NCBI RefSeq assembly: GCF_963678635.1
Contig: NC_087064.1
Span: 49,957,346 to 50,021,345 of the forward strand
Source: Symsagittifera roscoffensis
Lineage: Eukaryota; Xenacoelomorpha; Acoela; Convolutidae
Direction of reading: 5' to 3'
DNA length: 64,000 bases
Position numbers and translations under genes: made by a program. This document shows positions 33,600 to 44,028 of this stretch, piece after piece (position 1 is the stretch's first letter; every line of letters starts with the position of its first letter). The notes under the pieces were generated by a model. The model did not search any database. It was not told the origin of the DNA and saw only the letters and a program-made list of their open reading frames with translations.

Positions 33600-35695
33600 A
33601 CTATGGTTTTTGGCTAGAAATAACTAAGTCCTTTGTTTGTCTGTTCATATGTGACAACGATATGATTTATAGTAGTGTATCCTCTGTTATTAGATATAAA
33701 GTTAATTGCTTCATCGAGCACTCTCCTGTATTTTGACTTGGACCGTCTCCACAATCTTCTAGGACCCGTTTATTTAACCCTAAATGTTGCTAAATTTGAA
33801 CTTATTTGACTTGTTGCCATATCTGCAACATGTCTTGCTACTTAAACAGAGCATTTTTGTACATATAAAATCTTCTTTAAAAAATCCCGGCTCCGGTTTA
33901 TCATGCTTTTTATGCGTAGGGAAGAAATTTTGAACCAATCTGGTTGGATACAGTCGTATAAATTTTCTTCCGCAAGAGCTATGTAAAGTGAGTCTGTGTT
34001 CATCTCTAACTCTTCAAATTTATTAAAATCACAGAACTTGTCAAAGAAGTTATAGTAGAGCTCCAACAATCTCAGTTTGGCATACTGCAGGATGAAAATT
34101 CCAACAATGATGGGTTCTCTGTGTTCATAAGTGGATTTCAGCAATTAGACCTCATATAAGTATTTCTCAATGGTGTTCAGACTTTTAAACAGTGGTTCAT
34201 TGATTGCCTTTTAAGTTTTTTCATGGTTCAGATGTTTTGTGATTGTATGCCTGGATCTATCCATGATCTGATATCACTCGAGGAATTACCCAAAAGTTTC
34301 ATTGTTTCTGCTACAAATCCTGATTGAGGTTTTCCACCTGCTTCTCTTTTCGCATCGACTACTGTTGAACAAAATTATTGGAACATTTTCGTGGAGTTCG
34401 CTGAACAAAACGGTAAACTTTGGTGCACTGCAAGCCAAGTTCCAAATAAAAGATGAACAGAGGAGTTATAACTGTTCCATTTTCTAGCTTGAAACTAGAT
34501 ATCAGCCTTCTCTGAGGATGTTTTAAAATTTCGTTCTCGATTGCATAAACTTTCATGAAGTCTCCGATATCATTTCTTCCAACTTCATTTTTTTTTGAAA
34601 ATTGGAGAAAAATTGTCGAAATTTGATTTTAGCTCATCAGGAACAACTAAATCGCACTGAACATAAACAAAAAGAATTCCATCTTTTATTTTTGCCAAAA
34701 GGGACTCTGTAGAAAGAGGTCTTTTATAGGGAAAGTGGGTTCTGACGTGATTTTGATCTTGTCATTGGCTTTGAAACTTTCCCACCAGTCACACTCCCAC
34801 ATTTCTTCAACTTTAAATCCTTTTTCATTCTTCCATTGGCAGCTACCTCAATATCCTGAAAGATTTTCTCATCTCTTGCTTTTTTTGTTCAGCCAACAGC
34901 TCGAGGTTGGTTACAAAATCGATTATCAAGTTCTGTGGATCCTTGTTGTAGAAGAAGATGGGTTCATCAATGAGATTCGATGATATAGAGACTGAAATTC
35001 GAACATGTTTTCTGATCCATGTAGTAGTTTCTGTCTCGTTTAGTTCTTCTGTAGGAAAACTAATCGACTCAAAATCGAAAATTGCTAGATTATTGAAAAG
35101 CTTGTTGTTTTCAGAATCTGGAAGACTGAATGCTTTTAGCTTTTCAAACAAGTTTTCGCGAAGCTCATTGAAGTTCTTTGAGTAAATATATCTCACTCGA
35201 TCATTGCATCTCAGAGATGTTTGTTGAGAAACTCAGATCTTTTGAAGAAAGTGTCACAACTAGTGCACCGGAAATACTTGAAAAAAGAATCAATATCATT
35301 TTTATGAATGATTTGATTGTTTAATCTCAATAATTTGACTGTTTTACAAAACCTTCCAATACTTTGTCGAGTTAGTTCTCCTACATATTCTCCTTCTTGG
35401 ATGTCAAAATTGATTATAAAGATGTTTCTTTGCACAGTTTCCTCGACAAAAGGTAGTTCTCCTACTGAAACTTTATGAAAACTTTTATGATCATGACTAG
35501 ACTTTGTAAGGAATTCTGTAAAGTATCTAGAAATGTGGGAGTCGAGATCATTGTTTCCATTCATGTACATGGCCAATGCGCGGAAAAGACACAAATGATC
35601 TTTGCATTGTTCCCTGTTTTGGAATGTAGCAAAAATTTTCAACCTTTAAGATCAACTTGAATCTCCATTTTGTGTTTTGACGTTCTTGGGTACAA
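33600..35695 (-). pseudogene. polB: Polinton protein-primed DNA polymerase B, broken and internally deleted
   Basis: On the minus strand, from 35,690 down, there is a HLCLFRALAMYMNG start region. A CTSCDTFFKRSEFLNKH zinc-finger-like patch follows. The exonuclease I motif is FDFES (Asp and Glu codons at 35,074-35,076 and 35,068-35,070). Motif B is KLLGNSS near 34,290. The palm region (33,842-34,144) carries NTDSLY where B-family polymerases have DTDS. A basic C-terminal patch (RRSKSKYRR) reaches to about 33,600. Total length of about 2.1 kb is well short of the usual 3 kb or more. The part holding motif A is degraded or missing, and stops and shifts are frequent. In active elements the enzyme copies the element by protein priming. 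Inactive here. Confidence 0.85.
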
Positions 35696-35696
35696 A

Positions 35697-35890
35697 CAAA
35701 ATGCAGATTCCACTTACAAGTCGCGGATTCCACTTTTAATTTGCGGACTCCACTTACAATCTGCGGATACCACTTACAGTTGCGGATTCCGCAACAGCTC
35801 AATTTAACGATACAAACATTTCATCATTTGTTTGTGGATTCCACAAACACTTCTGGATTCCACAAATAAAGCTTCAGTGGATTCCGCATA
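35697..35890. repeat. GCGGATTCC-motif repeat, copy 1
   Basis: About 175 bp made of variants of 'ttgcggattccgcaa' and 'tggattccac', matched at 36,610-36,785 (offset near 915) with few changes. It abuts the 5' end of polB. Each unit is close to a palindrome (GCGGATTCCGC). Confidence 0.8.
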
Positions 35891-36609
35891 CATATAGCTG
35901 TAACGTAAACTCTGTCGGGCACATTGTTTTGTTGCGGATTCCGCAACAAGCAAATATAGCTAGTTGTTCTGGATTCCGCAACTGTAAGTGGATTCCGCAA
36001 AATGTGAACGAATTTTGTTCAGAACTGAAATTGCATTAGAACAATTAAAGGCTGAGCTGATATTCTTATCTCTAGAAATGCGAATTATAATAGCAAAGAC
36101 TTAACCATTGTCAGCGGAATCTACAAAAAGTCTTAAAACATTGGTTATCTAAAACGGTGGATGTCATCTTTTAGTATTTTGGAAACACAACACTGAACAA
36201 TTTTAAAATTTGGAGTCATTGAGTTGAGAGTGTATGGAAATACAACAAACAGCATATCGTCAAATTAGGTCAGTATTTAGGATTCCATCGATCCCAAATA
36301 CTGGCCAGTATTTGGGATTGATGGAATCCCAAAAACTGGAAAAATATGGAATAGATACGGAATATATCCATTATTTGGAGTCATTAGGTTGAGAGTGATT
36401 AGAAACCCAACGCATAGCAAATCGTCAAATTAGTTCACTATTTGGGATTTCATCGATCCCAAATATTGATTAGTAACGGGGGTTCCATTAATCCCAAACA
36501 CTGATCTATTCTAATAAATTTCTATTCTAGTGAAATCAAATCATGCATAAAAAAGATATAATTCTAAAGGCTACTACACATATAAATATATGTAAGAGAA
36601 TTCGCAATC
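35891..36609. repeat. Repeat-rich stretch with GGATTCC motifs and a 50-bp palindrome
   Basis: Between the two 175-bp copies are further scattered GGATTCC words, for example near 35,935, 35,970 and 35,990. There is a perfect-centre palindrome at 36,280-36,329 and a looser relative at about 36,440-36,500. No gene is seen. It lies between polB and the next plus-strand gene, where a replication or transcription control region would be plausible, but function is conjecture. Confidence 0.6.
36280..36329. repeat. 50-bp palindrome without spacer
   Basis: The left arm, 36,280-36,304, ends CCCAAATACTGG. The right arm, 36,305-36,329, begins CCAGTATTTGGG. The arms match at 24 of 25 positions with no loop. 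Such a palindrome can extrude as a cruciform and is often unstable. Confidence 0.9.
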
Positions 36610-36785
36610 AAAATGCGGATTCCACTTACAAGTTGCGGATTCCGCTTTTAATTTGCGGATTTCAATTACAATCTGCGGATACCACTTACAGTTGCGGATT
36701 CCGCAACAGCTCAATTTAACGATACAAAAATTTTATCATTTGTTTGTGGATTCCACAAACAGTTCTGGATTCCGCAAAAACAGTT
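36610..36785. repeat. GCGGATTCC-motif repeat, copy 2
   Basis: Second copy of the 35,697 block, followed by further GGATTCC words to about 36,950 ('gttgcggattccgcttac'). The long plus-strand frame across 36,653-37,159 is a read-through of this repeat and is not counted as a gene. Confidence 0.8.
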
Positions 36786-37133
36786 GCGTATTCCGCAAAT
36801 TCGCCTACTTTTGGAGCGATTTTGAGCGGTACAATGACTTAGGTATTTGTTTGTGGAATCCAAAACAGCATAGAAGATCAAAGAAAAGTAGCAAAGTTGG
36901 GGATTCCGCGACAAATCTGATTTTGGCCTGTTGCGGATTCCGCTTACAATGCAGAGAATGCACAGTTTGGCCTCGTATTGCGTCAACTACCTCCTCTCTC
37001 AGCTCTAAATACTGTTATTTCAACTTGAATTCCGCCAACTACCTCCCTCTCAACTGTAAATCTTGTTTTTACTCTGTATCTTTTACTCAACTTATTGCTC
37101 AAAATGATCTTCTGAGTTCAAAACAGCAACCTT

Positions 37134-37604
37134 ATGTATTCTGTAGAATATTCACCTGATCTAGTACAAAATCAAGTACGAGAAACAGTCTCTGGAGTAT
37201 TTTCGGCCCTAATGGACATCCCAATCTAAAACTGGCACATGTTGGAGGTGATGCGAAGAGATTTCAACGAACATCAAATGACGCAAGTACCCATGACAGA
37301 AAACCAACTTGGAGAAATGCAAATGATGGAGGAAATGATTGAGCATGTGGAAATGAACTACCACGAAAATCCTGAATCTAGATTTGTGGCTCAGCCATTC
37401 GGCGATTCCCTTTTTCCTTGGGAAGAGGGATCTGTCGACAACCCAATTACCATCGAAGAGGATGAGGGGTTCTCTGAGCCAAGAACTCCAGTCAACGAAC
37501 CACCAACACAACCACCGGTGATGGAAGCAAGACCAGCTTTGCGCTCCATTGAGAATATGCACAGTTATGAGAACTCAGCTGCTCGCCAGCTGTTTGATTT
37601 GTAA
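37134..37604 (+). pseudogene. ORF156, acidic Polinton-region gene with one stop
   Basis: From ATG at 37,134 the frame is coding-like for 156 codons to TAA at 37,602-37,604, apart from a single TAA at 37,227-37,229 (codon 32). It begins MYSVEYSPDLVQNQVRETV. It then becomes rich in Met and Glu (QLGEMQMMEEMIEHVEM, helix-like), and ends with a Pro-rich acidic tail. VDNPITIEEDEGF in that tail looks like a SUMO-interaction motif (hydrophobic core followed by acids). The single stop may be a recent mutation or a read-through site. The family is not recognised. It lies between polB and the retrotransposon insertion inside the Polinton. Confidence 0.5.
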
Positions 37605-38509
37605 ATATTTTGGTTGTTGTCTTGTGTTTTGTAATTTAGTTTCTTTGCAATTAGTAATTTTATTTTAAAGAGATAGGAACAAAGAGATGAAGTAAAAGGT
37701 CATAAAAAAATTTGTTTAAAAAATTTGCAGAGACAGAGTTACTTTAAAACGTTTGTTTAAACACTTTGTTAGAAATCGAACTAATTATGCAATTAGCGAA
37801 CCTCTTTACAAAAATGTGTTGTAAAGATTGCAAAAAAATTAAACCCATTTTAACATCTTGTAATAAATTTCACTATAATTTTTGTACACATAAGAAAATT
37901 TTACAAAACTTTTTGCACGATGCAAGTTTTTTTATACTATTTCTTATACTATATAAAAAAAATCGCAAATTGAGAGAATTTTCATCAAATATTTTCGCAT
38001 TTAAAAAAAAATTGTAACAAGATTTTGTTGAACCCATGAAATTTAAAATTAATAAACTTCTTTGATCTACTTTCAATCATTAAAAAAAATCATTTTTGCA
38101 TGTGTGTTGATAAAAAACATCAAAAAACAGGGAATAGTACTTAAATTCATCAAAAATGAAAATTTTTCAGCAGTTATTTTACAAATTTTTTGCATATGCA
38201 TAAGAAAAAAGAAGTTAGATTTTTGCATTTGTTATCTAAGAAACCACAAAAAAGGTTGCACCCAACACAAAAAGTTTTTGAACATTTTTCCACACTTGTT
38301 AGAAAACCAAAATAGTTTTTGCATCTTGTGAAAAAATTTACTCAAATTTTACATCTTGCGAAAAAACTTTTCTGCAGTTAGTTTGCGAAAAGTCATTTTT
38401 GAGTAAATTGTTGCACACGTGTTGAACATTACAAATTGTTTCGTTGAAATATTTTTGATATGAAATAAAGTAAATTTTTGACAAGATTTTTTTACAATCA
38501 AAAATTCAA
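37605..38509. other. Very AT-rich non-coding stretch
   Basis: Long A- and T-runs, with recurring words such as 'catcttg(c/t)gaaaaaa' near 37,850, 38,320 and 38,350. I see no gene. The three short frames on both strands have no coding composition. Confidence 0.55.
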
Positions 38510-39160
38510 ATATTAATAGAAAAATTGACACGCTCACTATTTAAAGAATCATAATCATCAATGAAACGATCAACATTTTTTAATAAATCAGTCTCATACT
38601 TTGAGTTTTGAACTTTTCTCATTCTTTCCAAAAAAGCTGATATAAGAGTCTGAGTGGACGCAGGCTTTTGAGTAGAACTGAGATAATGTCTTTTGAATAT
38701 TTTCTGAAACGCAGCAGGCGTTTCTTTGCAACACTGGGTAATTTTTCCGGTAATCTACATTTCAAGTTGTGTTCGACTGCACAATGCAATTGATTAAAAA
38801 TTTACCTCTTGATGAAATATTATTGGAATAAAGTCTAAATTTGTATAAAGTATAAATACAGTCAACAATTTGGTAGGTGAAATGATATTTGTCTAATTTT
38901 TGCAAAATTTGATTGAGCGATGATCCGACTAATACTAAAGGAAATTTACAAATTACCACTGGACAAAACGATGAATGGTTAGATACACAGTAGTCAAAAA
39001 AGTTTTCAGAAACAGACATGAAAAACAAATTTGCTTTGTAATCCGAATAGAAAGTGAGATACGCTGGACATATAGCAGATGTAGTCACTGATTACTTGTT
39101 GAAAACTATTTTTATCTACATTGAATTGCTTACATAGTAATTCCAGCACCTACGCGATGT
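38510..39160 (-). pseudogene. Unrecognised minus-strand coding relic, cut by the LTR element
   Basis: Read from 39,150 down, a coding-like frame (VLELLCKQFNVDKNSFQQV) shifts into a 108-codon frame at 39,088-38,762. That contains CKFPLVLVGSSLNQILQKL. It shifts again to PAAFQKIFKRHYLSS and ends with a helix-like FLERMRKVQ..DLLKNVDRF near 38,515. Together about 210 codons survive with two or three frameshifts. The LTR retrotransposon entered at 39,161-39,165, at the 5' side of this gene. The family is unknown. Being inside the Polinton and on the strand of polB, it is probably another Polinton gene. Confidence 0.4.
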
Positions 39161-39165
39161 CCATA

Positions 39166-41206
39166 TGTAGAGTTGGTGATTCTACTGTCTTATATGCTAT
39201 AGTAACCTGAGCGTAAGGTTGATTAGTCATTAAGTTAAGTAGTAGAGCAAACAAAGGGTAAAATTCGAAATATCTCAATTGACAAAATTGGCGAGAAAAA
39301 AAATTGACAAAATTGGCGAACCCCACCCCCTCAAATCGGAACTAAGAAAGCTAAAGTTATGAAATTCAGAGGAGCGATACTAGAGATGATTTGACCCGGG
39401 CATACAAAAATCCGGAACCCTCAGACCATTGGGAGGCAAGTGATAACGGTCCCCGGAAGTGTAAATGGCCCTATCAGAACTCGGAAACTAGCGGTGGTGT
39501 TGGGCTCGAACTCTATTGTGTTGTAGGCCTAGTTAAGGGGAGCTTAAGTTTGGAAACCCAGAGCCCTTAGACCCCCCACTTCAGGTTTTCTGCCCTAAGT
39601 AAACAAACCCACTCCTGACTTCCGAGAGTCGTTTCTCGGCCCCATTCAGCAGGGAGCTGAAACTAAGAGGCATGATAGGTAGTGGTAAGATAAATCTTGT
39701 CTTATAATTTGAGCCAAATCCGGCGTTGGACCGGAAGCTATGAGCACTTGGAAAACACCCCCGTAGACCGGAAACCAATTTACGCGAAATAATGAGCGAG
39801 AGCATATTGAATTTATGGCGGCATTAGATACTACAACTCATCCCCGAAAAAAGACCCCTGTTGATTAAAACCCCTCCGGCAACTTCTTCCGGTGTTATTA
39901 GCCTTTTCCCGGAAAAAGTGATAATGGACCTTAGAAATGGTATAATTTTTGAAGTGTTAATGGGATATGAATGAAACTTGGTAGTTAGGATCCCCATGAG
40001 ATTCTGAAACCAAATATGGAAGTTTGACCTCGGTTGACCCCTGGGTGACCTTAAGTTGACCTTTGGGCGTTTTGACCCCAAAATTGCATGGAAATCCCAA
40101 AGATTAACACCAGAAAGTGTCGTATTTCCCAGCCCAACCCCTGGAAACGAGACTGGGTCCCCTTGCGAAAAATTTGGGGGAAAACTTTTATATTGGGACT
40201 TAGGGCAGAAGCTGATAGAGATATAGCTTTTACATTGCAACCTTGGAGTAGAAGATTTAATTTAAAGCCAACTTGGCAAGCATTGGGTTCAACTTAACTT
40301 GGCGAATGCGCTATTAATAGAATATCAATCAGGGTAAAAGAAAAGTAGTCCCAGAGGAAATTGGTAGTGATAGAGGCATAGCATGAGAGTTAGGTTTCCT
40401 AAATAGTATGAACAAACGGGGATTTTACTTGGCTTCCCGGAGGTGATTTTTTGGTTTGACTTGACCACTAATACACGAACTACAATGCCTTGATAGATAG
40501 AAGGTCGGAAATGGAACAGAGTACAAATAGGAAATTTAGATGCCTGAAATTAGTTAGCTACCCATGAAAAGGGCCTCCCCCTACCTTTGGGAGGTCGGAC
40601 TGTTAACGGGATTATTAAAAAGAAGACCTTGGGAGGATTACTGAGTAAACATAGCATAGTTTGGAGTTTGAGTTGAACTCGAGAGCTGAGGTTCACAGGT
40701 TTCAGGAATTGTTTGATTAGAATCGTATGACATTTGTTTGCTTGTTCAAATTGTGACAGCTACCGCATACCGGTTATCTAATAAGTGTGAAAAGATTGAT
40801 AAAAGAAACCGAAGTTGGCACGTGGCAGGGCAGACAGGAGGAAGGATATAGTCTTAAACATGTGGGGACGGGTGATTTAGGCGGATGTCAGGACTGATAG
40901 GGAATGGCGTGACTTAAGTAAAATTAAGTGTAAAGAAAGATAAGGAATTGGAGGGTACCGGAGAGCCTTTAAGAGTCGAAACAGTCGTTGGCTAGTATTA
41001 GGAGTAGTTGGTTCTCGTCAGAGAAGAAAACATTGTTAACTACTATTGAGAATAGTTGGTTCTCAGTCAGAGAAGAGAGCAATTGATACTGAGAGAGAGT
41101 ATAGTGATTCTCTGTTAGTTAGAGAGAACAATTGTTGCTAGTTAGTCACGTAATTCGTTATCGGAGTAAGAGACCAGTAGATAGTTAGTCGTCACCAGAG
41201 ATGCTC

Positions 41207-41253
<47 letters not shown>

Positions 41254-41644
41254 GTTAATTATTAGTGGAGTTAGTTGGAAATTATTTGCAATTAGGTAAA
41301 TTGGCCGATAAATCGCGGACCCTCTCCTTATGATTTGATTTTTAGATTATATCCTAGCCACTCAGAGTCTTCTGTAATCGGACATATAACCATCTAAATT
41401 AATTTATCATTGGAAAATCTTGCGATTGTATCGAGCAGACGAGACAAGACAGACGAAGAGCAACAGACAGAGGGGGCAAGCAACATAAAACAATACAGAA
41501 TAGTTGCCACCAAAATAACCCTTTCGGGATTGTAGATAGCAGTGAATCTCGGTCGCCCCGCTGAATTGACTGCCCAAGGGACGACTTTGCGGTGTCGTTA
41601 GGAAAGAGAGAAGGAGCCTAGAGAAGAAATCCTATAAATCTACA
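39166..41644 (+). repeat. 5' LTR, 2,479 bp
   Basis: This matches the 3' LTR along its whole length, with many small differences. The main length difference is a (GA)n tract at 41,209-41,250, absent from the 3' copy. The start TGTAGAGTTGG and the end AAATCTACA are supported by the other LTR. Such a length is extreme compared with the few hundred bases to about 1 kb common for Gypsy LTRs. The minus-strand 138-codon frame at 39,824-40,240 is not preserved in the other LTR and is not counted as a gene. Confidence 0.92.
41209..41250 (+). repeat. (GA)n microsatellite in the 5' LTR
   Basis: About 21 GA units. The 3' LTR has only a short 'gagagag' at the same place (near 47,985), so the tract expanded after insertion or contracted in the other copy. 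Confidence 0.95.
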
Positions 41645-41645
41645 T

Positions 41646-41663
41646 TGGCGCTCCTGGGTGGGC
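41646..41663 (+). promoter_or_regulatory. Primer binding site
   Basis: TGGCGCTCCTGGGTGGGC begins one base after the 5' LTR end. TGG at this place pairs with the CCA end of a tRNA primer. Which tRNA is not resolved. Confidence 0.7.
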
Positions 41664-41719
41664 AAATTCTGGATTGCAGTTGCAAAGTGTGTGTTGCAAA
41701 TTGACGGCTCGGATGTGAT

Positions 41720-42640
41720 ACGACAAGGAAGAGCAGGACAGGCGGCTGATTGCTGCAGCGGCAGTTGCAGCAAAGAGCGCGCTGAGCAGGCAACAAAGGC
41801 GTATTTGGATTCGGGATAATACGGCCATATCGTTTTCCTTCCAGTAGCTAACAGAACTGGGCAGACTGGAGGAATCACTTCGCATGGGTCGCAGACGCCA
41901 ATCGCTGGACAGATGAGCAGGCCAGGATGGTCATGCCAACCTGTTTGACGAGCTGAGCTATGGACGAATTTACAAGAATTGAGAGCGAGAAGAGATCGAG
42001 GGGTACGACGAGCCAACGTTGGCTAGGATGCTCGGCGAGCTCGATCACAGGATGATATCGTTTCAGACGCACGCAGGCGCCCGAGCGGTGTTTAAGAGTT
42101 TGATGCAAGGCAAAAAAGAGGGTCTTAGGGAGTTCTCCAGACGAGTCCGATCCCTTGGGGAAGTGGCTTATGCGAACAACGGAGCTCAGGCTAGAGATGA
42201 CATGAATCGTGAGCAGTTCATCGACGGGCTGTTTGTTGTGGAGCTCCAAGACCAGCTCTTGCGGGAAGATTTGGGGAGCCTCGCTCAAGCCATTGCTCGG
42301 GCCCAAGCCCTGGAGCTAGTCAAAACGACGCCACGGGCCAGGAACAGAAAGAGGCTGCATTTCGCGAGAGTGGCCGAGAATGTACCAGAGCAGGGGGCAG
42401 AGGCGAGTCGCGGTGCTGGCGGACAGAGCAGTCAGCTGCTACATGTGAGGGCCAACTCGGCACGACATCAGGTGGGCACTGAGCCTCGAATTGACCAATT
42501 GGCTAGTGTCCAGAGTGATCTTCTGACACAGATGCAGAAGATGACATCTATGATAGGTAGGTTTGTCAATTCTATTATTCCCCACCCCCCCCCCCCGGAG
42601 AGTCTACCCCGTCCTGATCAAACCCATTGACCCGGGCAGT
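41720..42640 (+). pseudogene. Gag, capsid region of the long-LTR element
   Basis: An open frame of 203 codons (42,019-42,630) contains FKSLMQGKKEGLREFSRRVRS, then LGEVAYANNG, MNREQFIDGLF and LGSLAQAIARAQALE. This is the standard retrotransposon gag core with its R-D/E-x-F-x-x-G-L. Upstream, a patch with FAWVADANRWTDEQ near 41,880-41,920 is in another frame, so the N-terminus is shifted. A C9 run at 42,585-42,593 marks another shift before the zinc knuckle. It would build the particle shell. Confidence 0.8.
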
Positions 42641-42830
42641 TCTTTGACCCTTACCCCGGCGAGGCCAGTCGGAGTTACCAGAACAGCGGAGTCGGACGCT
42701 ACGAGGCGACGAGCCAGGTACCCCGTGGCAACTGCTATGCATGCGGTCAGATGGGTCACTTTGCGAAGGAGTGTTTGACAAAGGCTTCGGTTCATTTAAA
42801 CTACCGAGGACCGAGACAATGAGCGATTTC
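42640..42830 (+). pseudogene. Nucleocapsid zinc knuckle of the long-LTR element
   Basis: CYACGQMGHFAKEC fits C-x2-C-x4-H-x4-C at 42,733-42,773. It is preceded by a Gly/Ser/Arg-rich stretch. It binds element RNA in working gag proteins. The motif is perfect although the frame has moved relative to the capsid part. Confidence 0.85.
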
Positions 42831-42955
42831 AAAATCGGCTTTGTCCCGGCCGACTTACAGAGACAACAAGTATCGAAGCGAGACCAACTGACATTCGGTT
42901 CGAGTAGAGGAAGCCACAACGAGTGGCCGAAACGAAATGCTGATGTAGACAGCTG

Positions 42956-43372
42956 ATGTGGGAACAGGAACAAATTCTGTCGATTTTGGAACGAATACCT
43001 CGGGGCTCAGAGGTCTCTACCGGGCGAGAAACGAAGAAAAAACTTCAGGCACGTGTCGCGCGAGAGGTAATTATTCACGATATCTACGGGCCTCGTGGAG
43101 TAGTCGTAAATGTTTGCATAGAGAGAACCCAAGTCGAGGCCTTGCTAGATACGGGGGCCACGACTGACCTCAATCGTACGGATGTAGCTCGAGATCTCTT
43201 AGAATCGTAAGAGGTTAAGCCATACCGGGGCAGACTAGAGACAGCAGATGATCAGGAAATGAAGTTGGATGGATGTATCAGCACCCGTCTGAAACTGAGG
43301 ACCGTTGACAAAGATCTTGACATGCTATTTGTTCCAAAATTGAAAGCAGAGATGGTTTTCGGACTTTGATCA
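42956..43372 (+). pseudogene. Aspartic protease of the long-LTR element
   Basis: EALLDTGATTDL holds the catalytic D-T-G box (DTGA at 43,148-43,159). Upstream is VVVNVCIERTQ, the usual beta-strand before the box. Downstream are LETADDQEMKLDGC and LDMLFVPKLKAEMVFGL, typical of Gypsy proteases. In-frame stops lie at 43,208 and 43,367. It would cut gag-pol. The domain is complete except for these stops. Confidence 0.8.
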
Positions 43373-44014
43373 CTGAAGGAAAATCAGTGCATATTGACGT
43401 TCAGCCACGATGAAGATTTCATGTGGACAGGAACAAAAGAGGGTTTCAAAGTTCCCATACGTTATCTGCCACCCATTGTATCCCCAAAGCGCATACTCTC
43501 GACCCCTCATGATCCAGGAGGGAAGAGTGAAGGAGAAGGCGATTCGAGTAACGAGAAGAGGAGGCAGCTGACAGCGAAGATAGCAGCTGCTGTCAAGCAA
43601 TCAGATGATGTCCTATCTGATGAAGGAGGTTGGCCAGCTAGTTTTGACGATCACTCAGCGGGAGCGATTTGCGAAAACATGGACGATGACGAAATTGCAG
43701 GTTGTTACAAAGCGATCTCATTAGAAGAGGCACTGCAAAAGTGCAGAACTTTGGGTGTACCGAAAACAGTTGCAAGTGTCAACGAGACAGCGACGAACGA
43801 AGACGACGACAGCGAGTCGATTCGTTGGAAACGAACGCCAGGCGAAGTTGTGAAGATGCAGAAAGAAGATGAAGCGATCGCTCAAGGTCTCTACTGGGCG
43901 GGAACATGCGATGAGACGATTGATATGCCGCCACTAGGAACGAACATCATTCCGAAGGAGCAGGCCATACAGTATGGACCTGAAGCACTTCGCCTACTGG
44001 TCAAGATGGGTTGA
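43373..44014 (+). pseudogene. Linker from protease to integrase; RT and RNase H absent
   Basis: A 206-codon open frame (43,394-44,014). It starts just after the protease (LTFSHDEDFMWTGT). It has an acidic Ser/Asp-rich centre and reaches, at its end, the region normally just before the integrase zinc finger (EVVKMQKEDEAIAQGLYWAGT). No F/YxDD box and no RNase H motif are present, although about 1.5-2 kb of RT and RNase H should lie here. An internal deletion is the simplest explanation. The long open frame suggests it happened recently or under some constraint. Confidence 0.7.
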
Positions 44015-44028
44015 GTTGAGTTTTTAAG

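Noticed and set aside
35697-36960. Possible CRISPR-like array
   Set aside because: Repeats are short, irregular and near-palindromic, without uniform spacers, and the genome is eukaryotic.
36653-37159. 168-codon plus-strand frame
   Set aside because: It runs through the GGATTCC repeats and an AT-rich stretch, with no domain or conserved phrase.
39824-40240. 138-codon minus-strand frame in the 5' LTR
   Set aside because: The matching frame in the 3' LTR (46,622-46,954) is shorter and differs, so it is a chance frame in the LTR.
41618-42306. Minus-strand frames of 132 and 143 codons opposite gag
   Set aside because: They mirror the GC-rich gag coding strand, which has the recognisable capsid core.
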